Below are positions 8,311 through 15,307 of a stretch of DNA of 64,000 nucleotides, piece by piece. The stretch spans positions 11,237 to 75,236 of the forward strand of contig UQZM01000003.1 of assembly GCA_900545615.1 (NCBI GenBank), given 5' to 3'. Source of the stretch: an uncultured Collinsella sp. GTDB lineage: Bacteria > Actinomycetota > Coriobacteriia > Coriobacteriales > Coriobacteriaceae. The position numbers were made by a program, and so were the translations under genes. Below the pieces are notes generated by a model. The model was not told the DNA's origin. It did not search any database and saw nothing but the letters and a program-made list of their open reading frames with translations. Position 1 is the stretch's first letter. Every line of letters begins with the position of its first letter.

Positions 8311-9234
8311 ATGAATCAGATCATTCTCGCATCTCATGGCGGCCTGGCCGCAGGCGCCAAAGACACGCTCGAGATGGTTCTCGGCGACGTGTCGAACGTC
8401 CACGTCGTGTCGCTTGCTCGTGACGACAAGGAGCCCATCACCAATAAGGTGGACGCCATGATCGCCACGTTCAACGCCGACGACACCGTCTATGTGCTAA
8501 CCGATATGCTCGGTAGCTCGGTCAACAACAACATGGTCGAGCTTTCCAAGAACGGCACGAAGTTCACGGTTGTCAGCGGTTTCAACATTCCGCTGGCGCT
8601 CACGCTCGCTATGAGCCCCGTCCCCGTCAAGGGCGCCGAGCTCGCGGCCCTCATCAACGAGGCCCGCACCGGTCTGACCAACCCCAACGCACCGGTCGAG
8701 GCTGCCGCGGCTCCCGCCAAGAAGGCTAAGGCGCCCCGTCACAGCTCCGGTCCCGCCAAGATCGTCCTTGCACGTCTTGACTACCGTCTGCTGCACGGCC
8801 AGGTCGTCTTTACCTGGACCACCAAGGTTCAGGCCGAGCGCATCATCGTCGTCGACAACGCTGCCGCCAACGATGACATCAAGAAGGGCGCTCTTAAGCT
8901 GGCCAAGCCCCAGGGCGTGCGCCTGAACGTCTTCACCGTCGAGCGTGCCCTCGCCAAGATGGACAAGCTCAACACCCTCGGCGAGCGCGTTATGTTCGTC
9001 TTTGGCAACACTGCCGAGATGCTGCAGTTCTGCCAGGGCTACAAGCTCGACGCCATCAACCTGGGCGCCACCGCCAACCACGACGGTGCCGATCAGGTCG
9101 GCGGCAAGGACAGCTCCGTCTTCCTCGATGCCACCCAGAAGGCCGATATCAACCAGCTGCTCGACATGGGCATCAAGCTCTACGTCCAGCAGACCCCCAC
9201 GTATCAGAGCGTCGACATCGACGCCAAGCTGTAA
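8311..9234 (+). CDS. PTS mannose-family fused IIAB component
   Basis: Soluble phosphotransfer subunit of a mannose/fructose/sorbose-family PTS (307 aa). The IIA domain (about residues 1-125) has phospho-accepting His9 in LASHGGLA. An Ala/Lys/Pro linker (about 128-148) joins it to the IIB domain (about 149-307), which has the active His162 in RLDYRLLHGQVVFTW. It passes phosphate from HPr to the incoming sugar at IIC/IID. It is the first gene of a IIAB-IIC-IID operon that follows an operator-like palindrome. In Salmonella a mannose-type PTS (Gfr) handles glucoselysine/fructoselysine beside SIS deglycases; the same gene set is seen here, with IIA and IIB fused. Confidence 0.92.
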   Translation: MNQIILASHGGLAAGAKDTLEMVLGDVSNVHVVSLARDDKEPITNKVDAMIATFNADDTVYVLTDMLGSSVNNNMVELSKNGTKFTVVSGFNIPLALTLAMSPVPVKGAELAALINEARTGLTNPNAPVEAAAAPAKKAKAPRHSSGPAKIVLARLDYRLLHGQVVFTWTTKVQAERIIVVDNAAANDDIKKGALKLAKPQGVRLNVFTVERALAKMDKLNTLGERVMFVFGNTAEMLQFCQGYKLDAINLGATANHDGADQVGGKDSSVFLDATQKADINQLLDMGIKLYVQQTPTYQSVDIDAKL

Positions 9235-9270
9235 TCAACCAGGCTTTTGCCTGACTGAAAGGAGAAGGGT

Positions 9271-10065
9271 ATGAATACGTTCATCAGTGCGGTGCTCGTC
9301 GGCCTCGTCGGCGTGTTCTGCATGTGGGACTCCCGCCTGCTCGGTCGTCTTAACTTCGAGCAGCCCCTCGTTGGCGCTACGCTCGTCGGTCTGCTGCTGG
9401 GCGATGTGCCCACCGGCCTTGCCGTCGGTGCCGCCGTCGAGCTCGTGTCCATGGGCCTGGTGCAGGTCGGCGCCGCCGTTCCGCCCGATATGGTCCTGGG
9501 CGGCATCGTGGCCGCTGCCTTCGCGTGCCTGACCGATGCTTCCGCCGAGACCGCCATGACGATCGCCATCCCGGTCGCCGTCCTGGGTCAGCTCCTCGGC
9601 ATCGTGTTCCGTTCCATCATCGCCGCCCTCACCCATGTGGCAGATAGCGCGATCGATAACGGAAAGTTCAAGACCGCCTACCGCATGCACATCTGCGCCG
9701 GCTCCGGTCTGTACGCCGTCATGTACTTCCTGCCGATCTTCCTCGCCGTCTTTGTTGGCACCGACCTGGTTCAGGCCATCGTCAACATGGTTCCCGAGTG
9801 GCTGTCCACTGGTCTTAACGTTTCGACCAAGATCATGACCGCCTACGGCTTGGCCCTGCTGCTCACCATGATGATCAAGAAGGGTATGACTCCGTTCCTG
9901 TTCATCGGTTTCCTGCTCGCCGCTTACCTCAACCTGTCCGTCATCGCGGTCGCTCTGATCGGTGTGTGCCTGGCTGTCGTCTTCATGGGCTTCAAGTTCA
10001 ATGGTTCCCATGCAGCCGCCGGTGTCGATTCCGACTACGATCCGCTCGAAGACGACGAAGACTAA
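9271..10065 (+). CDS. PTS mannose-family IIC permease
   Basis: Membrane channel subunit of the mannose-type PTS (264 aa), with about seven or eight hydrophobic segments and the family hallmark GDVPTGLAVGAAVELVSMGL near residues 46-65. The C-terminus is acidic (DSDYDPLEDDED). AAAGGAGAAGG stands just before the ATG at 9271. It is separated by 36 bp from IIAB and by 13 bp from IID, consistent with one transcript. Confidence 0.9.
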   Translation: MNTFISAVLVGLVGVFCMWDSRLLGRLNFEQPLVGATLVGLLLGDVPTGLAVGAAVELVSMGLVQVGAAVPPDMVLGGIVAAAFACLTDASAETAMTIAIPVAVLGQLLGIVFRSIIAALTHVADSAIDNGKFKTAYRMHICAGSGLYAVMYFLPIFLAVFVGTDLVQAIVNMVPEWLSTGLNVSTKIMTAYGLALLLTMMIKKGMTPFLFIGFLLAAYLNLSVIAVALIGVCLAVVFMGFKFNGSHAAAGVDSDYDPLEDDED

Positions 10066-10078
10066 GGAGGAACACACT

Positions 10079-10912
10079 ATGGCAACCGCAACCAAGGACG
10101 TGTCCCTGAACAAGAAGGTCAGCCAGTTCTTCTGGCGCTCCTGGGCCATCCAGGCCTCTTGGAACTACGAGCGTCAGATGAACATGGGCTTCCTCTACGG
10201 CATGGTTCCCACGCTCGATCGCCTCTATCCGGACGAGTCCGACCCCAAGCAGCTCGCTGCTAAGAAAGAGGCTTACCACCGTCACATGGCGTTCTACAAC
10301 TGCACCCCGCAGACGAGCGCTTTCATCCTGGGTCTCTCCGCTTCCATGGAGGAGGAGTACGCCAAGGATCCCGAGAACTTCGATCCCGATTCGATTAACG
10401 CGGTCAAGACCTCCCTCATGGGTCCGCTTTCCGGCATCGGTGACTCCTTCTTCCAGGGCACCATCCGCGTTATCGCCTTTGGCCTGGGCGTTCAGCTGGC
10501 TCAGCAGGGCTCCATCATGGGCCCGATCCTGGCCATGCTCATTTCCATCGTGCCCTCCGTGCTGATCACTTGGTTCGCAGCCAAGATGGGCTATCAGGGC
10601 GGTCACGAGTACCTGAGCAAGCTTCAGGGCGGCGACCTCATGGAGAAGCTCATGTATGTCTGCGGCATCGTGGGTCTTATGTCCGTGGGCGGCATGATCG
10701 CTACGCTGATCGGCGCCACCACCCCGCTGCAGTTCGCTGAGGGCACCGTCGTTATCCAGGACATCCTGGACGGCATGATGCCCCAGATGATCTCCCTTGG
10801 CCTCACCGGCCTTATGTACTGGCTCATCAAGAAGAACGTCAACACCGGTTGGCTTCTCGTGATCGCCATCGTGGGCGGCATCGCCCTCTCCGCGGCCGGC
10901 ATCCTGGCCTAG
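10079..10912 (+). CDS. PTS mannose-family IID component
   Basis: Membrane-associated IID subunit (277 aa), which pairs with IIC to form the translocator. Family features are the soluble N-terminal two thirds with FFWRSWAIQASWNYERQMNMGFLYGM, then TSLMGPLSGIGDSFFQGTIRVI, and C-terminal hydrophobic helices. The ATG at 10079 lies 8 nt after AAGGAGG. A longer open frame reaching back into the IIC gene has no SD and is not used. Confidence 0.92.
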   Translation: MATATKDVSLNKKVSQFFWRSWAIQASWNYERQMNMGFLYGMVPTLDRLYPDESDPKQLAAKKEAYHRHMAFYNCTPQTSAFILGLSASMEEEYAKDPENFDPDSINAVKTSLMGPLSGIGDSFFQGTIRVIAFGLGVQLAQQGSIMGPILAMLISIVPSVLITWFAAKMGYQGGHEYLSKLQGGDLMEKLMYVCGIVGLMSVGGMIATLIGATTPLQFAEGTVVIQDILDGMMPQMISLGLTGLMYWLIKKNVNTGWLLVIAIVGGIALSAAGILA

Positions 10913-10946
10913 CCGCGACCAAGCGTCCAACCGCTTTCCCCCGGGG

Positions 10947-10977
10947 GCCTGCCTGGCATCCCATACCCCAGGCAGGC
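10947..10977 (+). terminator. Hairpin after the PTS operon
   Basis: GCCTGCCTGG (10947-10956) and CCAGGCAGGC (10968-10977) form a perfect 10-bp stem with an 11-nt loop. The T-rich tail is weak, so termination may be partial and leave the SIS gene at 11110 expressed at a lower level. Confidence 0.6.
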
Positions 10978-10991
10978 TTCCATCCCTATAC

Positions 10992-11017
10992 GTGACAAAG
11001 GGCAGTCCCTTTGTCAC
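10992..11017. repeat. Perfect palindrome GTGACAAAGGG-CAGT-CCCTTTGTCAC
   Basis: An 11-bp perfect stem with a 4-nt loop, directly after the hairpin above and 93 bp before the second SIS gene. No T-run follows. It shares the ACAAAGG/CCTTTGT core with the ACCACCACAAAGG hairpin family. It could be an RNA-processing or attenuation site between the PTS and the deglycase. Confidence 0.6.
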
Positions 11018-11109
11018 ATCCTCAACGGGCCGGCGACTCGGTCCAAATCACGGTAACCCTGCGTGCGCCCGGCAATGTGGCGCCGCAAAAATCGAAAGGA
11101 ATGTGTCAG

Positions 11110-12093
11110 ATGTACGAGATCGACCTTAACCTCCCTAAGCAGATCGTCGCTGACGTCCTGTCCAACCACGAGATCCACAGCGTCGCCTTCGTCGGCTGCG
11201 GTGCTTCCATGTCCGACCTGTACCCCGCCAAGTACTTCCTGGCCAACAACACGGACAAGCTGAACGTTCAGATCTTCACCGCTAACGAGTTCAACTACGA
11301 CACGCCCTCCTGGGTCAACGAGCACACCTTCGTGATCACCTGCTCCCTCGGTGGCTCCACGCCCGAGACCGTCGAGGCCAACAAGACCGCCAAGAAGCAC
11401 AACTGCCCGGTCGTCTCCCTCACCAACAAGGCTGGCTCCGCTCTGACCGTCGACGCCGACCACGTCATCGTCCACGGCTTCCACGCCAACTACGCTGCCA
11501 AGTGCGAGAAGCCCGGCTACGCCATCGCTCTTGCTCTCGAGATCCTTCAGCAGACCGAGGGCTATGACCACTACGAGGACATGATCACCGGTCTCACCAA
11601 CATCTTCGATCTCTGCGAGAACGCCGCTCAGCACTGCAAGAAGCTCGCCAAGAAGTTCGCCGAGGACTTCAAGGACGACAAGATGATCTACTTCATGGCT
11701 TCCGGTGCCTCCGAGAAGATGGCTTATTCTCACGCCGCCTTCCTGTTCACCGAGATGCAGTGGATCGACGCCGCCGCCTACAACACCGGCGAGTACTTCC
11801 ACGGCCCGTTCGAGGTTTCCACCGAGGGTAAGCCCTACGTCTTCTTCATGTCCGATGGCGCCACCCGTCCGATGGACGCCCGCGCCCTCACCTTCCTTGA
11901 GCGCATGGGCGCCAAGGTCGCTCTGATCGACTCCAAGGACTACGGCCTGGCTGACGCCGTGCCCGCGAGCGTCATCACCTACTTCAACCCGCTGCTGCAC
12001 CTCGCCGTTATGCGCGAGTACGGCAACCAGATCGCCGAGGCCCGTCAGCACCCGCTGACCATGCGTCGCTACATGTGGAAGCTTTCCTACTAA
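11110..12093 (+). CDS. SIS-domain sugar-amine deglycase, FrlB-like (paralog 2)
   Basis: Cytosolic SIS enzyme of the FrlB/FraB type (327 aa), expected to split a 6-phosphorylated Amadori product delivered by the adjacent PTS. The first SIS loop is FVGCGASMSDLYPAKYFL, followed by CSLGGSTPETVEA. Glu215 (TEMQW) and His231 (GEYFHGPFE) form the probable catalytic pair. The C-terminus RRYMWKLSY matches paralog 1. The ATG at 11110 is preferred because GAAAGGA ends 9 nt upstream; the ATG at 11101 abuts the SD. It follows the PTS genes downstream of two hairpins. Confidence 0.82.
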   Translation: MYEIDLNLPKQIVADVLSNHEIHSVAFVGCGASMSDLYPAKYFLANNTDKLNVQIFTANEFNYDTPSWVNEHTFVITCSLGGSTPETVEANKTAKKHNCPVVSLTNKAGSALTVDADHVIVHGFHANYAAKCEKPGYAIALALEILQQTEGYDHYEDMITGLTNIFDLCENAAQHCKKLAKKFAEDFKDDKMIYFMASGASEKMAYSHAAFLFTEMQWIDAAAYNTGEYFHGPFEVSTEGKPYVFFMSDGATRPMDARALTFLERMGAKVALIDSKDYGLADAVPASVITYFNPLLHLAVMREYGNQIAEARQHPLTMRRYMWKLSY

Positions 12094-12190
12094 TCACAAG
12101 TAAGTAGACCTTACGGGTTGATTGAAAGGGGATGGGGTTTGCGCCCCGTCCCCTTTTTGCTTTGGGGGCGTGTCTGTCGAGTCATAAAAC

Positions 12191-12237
12191 CCCAGATAAA
12201 ACCTACCAAAATAAACCTGTCCCTTTCGGCAGGTGGG
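12191..12237. repeat. CCCAGATAAAACC palindromic repeat, copy 1
   Basis: It begins CCCAGATAAAACCTACCAAA and closes with a partly complementary GGCAGGTGGG. Copies lie at 14069-14113 (same strand) and 22314-22357 (opposite strand). The 3' end of this copy runs into the SD of the HAD gene. Confidence 0.7.
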
Positions 12238-12248
12238 AGGAGATGCGT

Positions 12249-12878
12249 ATGATCAAGGCAGTGCTGTTTGACATGGACGGCGTACTGGTCGATACCGAGT
12301 GGTTCTACAATCGTCGCCGCGTGGCGTTTATGGAGGAGAAGGGCTTCCACTTTGACGAGATCCCCGATCTTTCGGGGTCTAACGAGCCCGCCATTTGGAA
12401 GGCGCTGGTGCCCGACGATATTGAGCTGCGCGAGCGCCTGCGCGTGGAGTACAAGCAGGTCTACAGCCCGGACCACCCCGTTCCGTATGCCGAGCTGCTC
12501 AACGAGCAGACGGAGCCGGTGATGCGTGAGCTGCACGAGCGCGGCGTGAAGTGCGCCATCGCGAGCTCGTCCTATCGCGAGTTGATTGACGAGCTGGTGG
12601 AGATTGCCGGTATCGCTGACGTGCTGGACTACACCATCAGTGGTCACGAGTGCAGTGCGTTTAAGCCCGACCCCGAGATCTACCTGCGTGCCATGGAGGC
12701 GCTGGGGGTGGAGCCTGCCGAGTGCCTGGTTATCGAGGACTCGCCTTTGGGCATCGAGGCCGGCAAACGCTCCGGCGCCCGCGTCCTGGCGTTGCGTCCG
12801 CACGAGGGCGTCAACCTGGACCAGTCCGCCGCCGACGTTGTCATCGACAACCTGACCGACATCCTATCTGCCATCTAG
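12249..12878 (+). CDS. HAD-superfamily phosphatase, beta-phosphoglucomutase-like
   Basis: Haloacid-dehalogenase-type phosphatase or phosphomutase (209 aa). Motif I is FDMDGVLVDTE with the nucleophile Asp at residue 8. Motif II is the Ser of CAIASSSYRE, motif III is the Lys of FKPDPEIYL, and motif IV is VIEDSPLGIEAG. The helical cap lies between motifs I and II. The ATG at 12249 is chosen, since GGAGGAG is well spaced from it; the ATG at 12243 abuts the SD. Its place after the deglycase suggests action on a sugar phosphate from that pathway, but the substrate is not shown by the sequence. Confidence 0.85.
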   Translation: MIKAVLFDMDGVLVDTEWFYNRRRVAFMEEKGFHFDEIPDLSGSNEPAIWKALVPDDIELRERLRVEYKQVYSPDHPVPYAELLNEQTEPVMRELHERGVKCAIASSSYRELIDELVEIAGIADVLDYTISGHECSAFKPDPEIYLRAMEALGVEPAECLVIEDSPLGIEAGKRSGARVLALRPHEGVNLDQSAADVVIDNLTDILSAI

Positions 12879-12885
12879 CAGCAAA

Positions 12886-12920
12886 ACCACCACGAAGGTG
12901 CCTGTCCCCTTTGTGGTGGT
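12886..12920. terminator. Hairpin of the ACCACCAC family, copy 2
   Basis: ACCACCACGAAGG (12886-12898) pairs with CCTTTGTGGTGGT (12908-12920), with one G-T pair. It follows the HAD gene stop. No T-run follows. It is nearly identical to the hairpin at 4844-4884. Confidence 0.65.
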
Positions 12921-12977
12921 CCATGCTACAATCGCGGGCACGCCCCACAACTATATCTGCCTTCGAAAGGAGCCTAC

Positions 12978-13985
12978 GTGGCGAACGCCATCGATCAGCT
13001 CACGGACCGCGTGCTCGTGCTCGGCCGCCTTACCATCGTCCGCCGCGCCATCACCGCCGTAGCGGTCACAATTTCGGCCGTTCTCCAGACATTCCTGATC
13101 CAGGCGTTCATTCGGCCCGCCGACCTGCTTCCGAGCGGTCTCACCGGCGTCGCGGTCCTGCTCGATCGCGTTACCTCGCTTGGCGGCGTCCATATCGACA
13201 TCTCGCTCGGTATGCTTGCGCTCAACATCCCCGTGGCGCTCCTATGCTGGAGCGGCATTAGCAAGCGCTTCGTCATCTTCTCGATGATGCAGGTTGTGCT
13301 CTCGTCGTTGTTCCTCAACATCTTTCACTTTGCCCCGTTTTTGGGCGACAAGATCATGCTCATCATTTTTGGCGGCGTGGTCTCGGGTCTGGGCGCTGCC
13401 ATCGCGCTAAAGTCCGGCGCATCCACCGGCGGCACCGACTTTATCGCGCTGTGGGTCTCCAACCACACGGGCAAGACTATCTGGGGCGTCATCTTTGGTT
13501 TCAACTGCTTTATCCTGGCGATCTTTGGCTTTATGTTTGGCTGGGACAAGGCAGCGTATTCCATCGTGTTCCAGTTTATTTCGACCAAGACCATCGACAG
13601 TTTCTATCGCCGCTACGATCGCGTGACGCTGCAGATCACGACGCGCAAGGCAGACGAGGTCATGACCGCCTATGTTGACCATTTTCAGCACGGCATTAGC
13701 TGCGCCGAGGTCATCGGCGGATACAGCCGCGAAAAGATGTACCTGCTGCACGCCGTTGTCTCGACCTACGAGAGTCAGGACATTATCAAGCTGGTGTGCG
13801 ACATTGATCCCGGCGCCGTGATCAATGTGTTCCACACGCTCAACTTTGTGGGCGGCTGGTGGGGCGGTCATGTCGACGAGCCCATGCCCACGGCCGTACC
13901 CGATCCCGACAAGCCCGCGCGCATGGCCAGCAGGCAGGCGCGCCTCATCGAGCAGGACAGCCTGCAGCAGGACGACGGCAAGTAG
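12978..13985 (+). CDS. YitT/DUF161 membrane protein with DUF2179 domain
   Basis: Integral membrane protein of the YitT family (335 aa) with about five or six N-terminal membrane helices (DUF161, about residues 20-215), including GGVVSGLGAAIALKSGASTGG. A soluble DUF2179 domain follows (about 220-285: DRVTLQITTRKADEVMTAYV). A charged tail of about 40 residues makes it longer than usual. The molecular function of the family is not established. The GTG start at 12978 has GAAAGGAG 5 nt upstream. Confidence 0.85.
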   Translation: MANAIDQLTDRVLVLGRLTIVRRAITAVAVTISAVLQTFLIQAFIRPADLLPSGLTGVAVLLDRVTSLGGVHIDISLGMLALNIPVALLCWSGISKRFVIFSMMQVVLSSLFLNIFHFAPFLGDKIMLIIFGGVVSGLGAAIALKSGASTGGTDFIALWVSNHTGKTIWGVIFGFNCFILAIFGFMFGWDKAAYSIVFQFISTKTIDSFYRRYDRVTLQITTRKADEVMTAYVDHFQHGISCAEVIGGYSREKMYLLHAVVSTYESQDIIKLVCDIDPGAVINVFHTLNFVGGWWGGHVDEPMPTAVPDPDKPARMASRQARLIEQDSLQQDDGK

Positions 13986-14026
13986 GGTTGTGGCATTTTG
14001 CCGGTCAAGCGCAGCCCATCCGTATG

Positions 14027-14064
14027 AGCCACTCGAAAGCCTCGCTGCTTTCGAGTGGCTTTCG
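14027..14064 (+). terminator. Terminator after the YitT gene
   Basis: AGCCACTCGAAAGC (14027-14040) and GCTTTCGAGTGGCT (14047-14060) form a perfect 14-bp stem with a 6-nt loop, followed by TTCGTTT. Confidence 0.85.
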
Positions 14065-14068
14065 TTTG

Positions 14069-14113
14069 CCCAGATAAAACCTACCAAAATGAAGCTGTCG
14101 CTTTTTGGTAGGG
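14069..14113. repeat. CCCAGATAAAACC palindromic repeat, copy 2
   Basis: It starts CCCAGATAAAACCTACCAAA, and CTACCAAAA pairs with TTTTTGGTAG at the right end. It lies directly after the terminator and before the GntR regulator. Confidence 0.7.
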
Positions 14114-14152
14114 AGGGTGTATCGTTTTATCAATATGAGGTAACATGAAACT

Positions 14153-14192
14153 AGACGTTATATACGTATTAGTTATTTCGATATTTCGATAA
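14153..14192. promoter_or_regulatory. Control region of the GntR gene with shared AGACGTTATA box
   Basis: AGACGTTATA (14153-14162) is identical to 8273-8282 before the PTS operon. It is followed by TACGTATTAG and the tandem TTTCGATATTTCGATA. The site suggests autoregulation and joint control of the PTS and DMT genes by the protein encoded at 14205. Confidence 0.5.
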
Positions 14193-14204
14193 GAGTGATT
14201 AGAT

Positions 14205-14924
14205 ATGCCTGCACCCAAAAATGCACCGCTTTACCAGCAGATTTACGACGAAATCAAGGACGCGATCGAGAAAGGCGTTTATGCACCCAAGGAGCGTATT
14301 CCGTCCGAGCTTGAGCTAGCCGAGCAGTACGACGTGAGCCGAATTACGGTGCGTCGCGCCGTCGAGGAGTTGTGCTCCGATGGCTACCTGGTTAAGCAGC
14401 AGGGCCGCGGCACCTTTGTTTCCACGCCGCACATCAATCGTCAGTTCCATGCCTCGACGCTGCAGACGTTTACTGCGCTGTGTGCCGACAATGGCATGAA
14501 GGCCGGTGCGCACGTGGTCGATCGCCAGATTGTGCCGGCACGTCAAAACGAGATGGAGTTCTTTGGCCTGCAGAAGGACGCGCTGCTGCTGCATATCAAG
14601 CGCGTGCGTACGGCCGACGGTGAGCCCATCTTTGAGGAGAACATCTTTGTGCCGTTTGACGCCTACCGTGAGCTGTTGACGGCCGATCTTGAGGACAAGT
14701 CGATTTTTGCCGAGGTCGAGCGTGTTGGCGGAACGCCGATTGTCTCGGTTGGCTACCGCACAGTCGAGGCCGTTCGTGCCAATACCGAGCAGGCGGCCGA
14801 GTTGGGCATTGCTCCGCACGATCCGCTGCTCAACCTGCGTGCCGGCTTTACCGGTCCCAATGGCGAGCCGGTCCTGATGGGCAAGCAGTACTACGTGGGA
14901 TCGCGCTACGTTATGGTCATGTAA
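14205..14924 (+). CDS. GntR-family (HutC subfamily) regulator
   Basis: DNA-binding regulator (239 aa). The N-terminal winged helix is YQQIYDEIKDAIEKGVY, then LAEQYDVSRITVRRAVEEL and QQGRGTFV (about residues 8-77), followed by a UTRA ligand-binding domain (about 90-235). It is a close paralog of the regulator at 17293 (VGRITVRRAIEELSRAGYL in place of VSRITVRRAVEELCSDGYL). The ACGTTATA motif in front of it recurs before the PTS operon and, inverted, before the DMT permease; these are its most likely targets. The SD before the ATG at 14205 is weak. Confidence 0.88.
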   Translation: MPAPKNAPLYQQIYDEIKDAIEKGVYAPKERIPSELELAEQYDVSRITVRRAVEELCSDGYLVKQQGRGTFVSTPHINRQFHASTLQTFTALCADNGMKAGAHVVDRQIVPARQNEMEFFGLQKDALLLHIKRVRTADGEPIFEENIFVPFDAYRELLTADLEDKSIFAEVERVGGTPIVSVGYRTVEAVRANTEQAAELGIAPHDPLLNLRAGFTGPNGEPVLMGKQYYVGSRYVMVM

Positions 14925-14952
14925 GTTACGCGGTTTTACCAAACCGCGTAAC
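14925..14952. repeat. GTTACGCGGTTT-TACC-AAACCGCGTAAC hairpin, copy 1
   Basis: A perfect 12-bp stem with loop TACC, starting one base after the GntR stop. An identical 28-nt sequence follows glmM at 36333-36360, and in both places the structured element follows. It may serve as a terminator although no T-run follows. Confidence 0.75.
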
Positions 14953-15002
14953 GGCTCGACGCTGCGCCTTTGGTTCCGCCGTTCTGCCGAACGACGGATT
15001 GG

Positions 15003-15135
15003 TCGACGCTGCAAGCCCGCCAGGGCGGCAATCTGCCTTTCAACTTCGGCGGCATGACCAGAAGGTCAATGCCGCCTCGTTTCAAGGCACCTTGCTCGCT
15101 CTGACGGGCTTTCGCTGTCGTTGCCAGAACATCGG
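15003..15135. repeat. Structured intergenic element, copy B
   Basis: It starts TCGACGCTGC. The outer arms AAGCCCGCCAGGGCG (15013-15027) and CGCTCTGACGGGCTT (15097-15111) pair, with G-T wobbles. The apical hairpin is GGCGGCATGACC-AGAA-GGTCAATGCCGCC (15048-15076). The sequence differs from copy C in both stems while base pairing is kept. See findings. Confidence 0.75.
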
Positions 15136-15153
15136 CGTTGCCGCGGTCCAAAG

Positions 15154-15233
15154 TAGTCGTTGGACGTTCTTAAATGACTAGTCGTTGGGCGTTCTTGTAT
15201 GACTAGTCGTTTAAGAACGTCCATCGACTAGTC
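15154..15233. repeat. 25-bp tandem repeat with an inverted third unit
   Basis: Units at 15154-15178 and 15179-15203 match at 22 of 25 positions (TAGTCGTTGG...GTTCTT...ATGAC). A third copy in opposite orientation ends with GTCCATCGACTAGTC near 15233. A shorter relative (ACTAGTCATTGGG, then CTAGTTATTGGG) follows structured element copy C at about 36505-36535. A TATAAT -10 candidate for recQ follows at 15271-15276. Confidence 0.65.
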
Positions 15234-15307
15234 TGGGCTGCGGTCGTGTGCTGCTGTCCCTGTGGCGGCGTATAATCGGCGGCAGATGACTTAGACGTTA
15301 GGAAACC

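Noticed and set aside
10079..10912. Longer IID protein starting inside the IIC gene (9962)
   Set aside because: No SD at the upstream start, and the added residues have no IID similarity. AAGGAGG fits the ATG at 10079.
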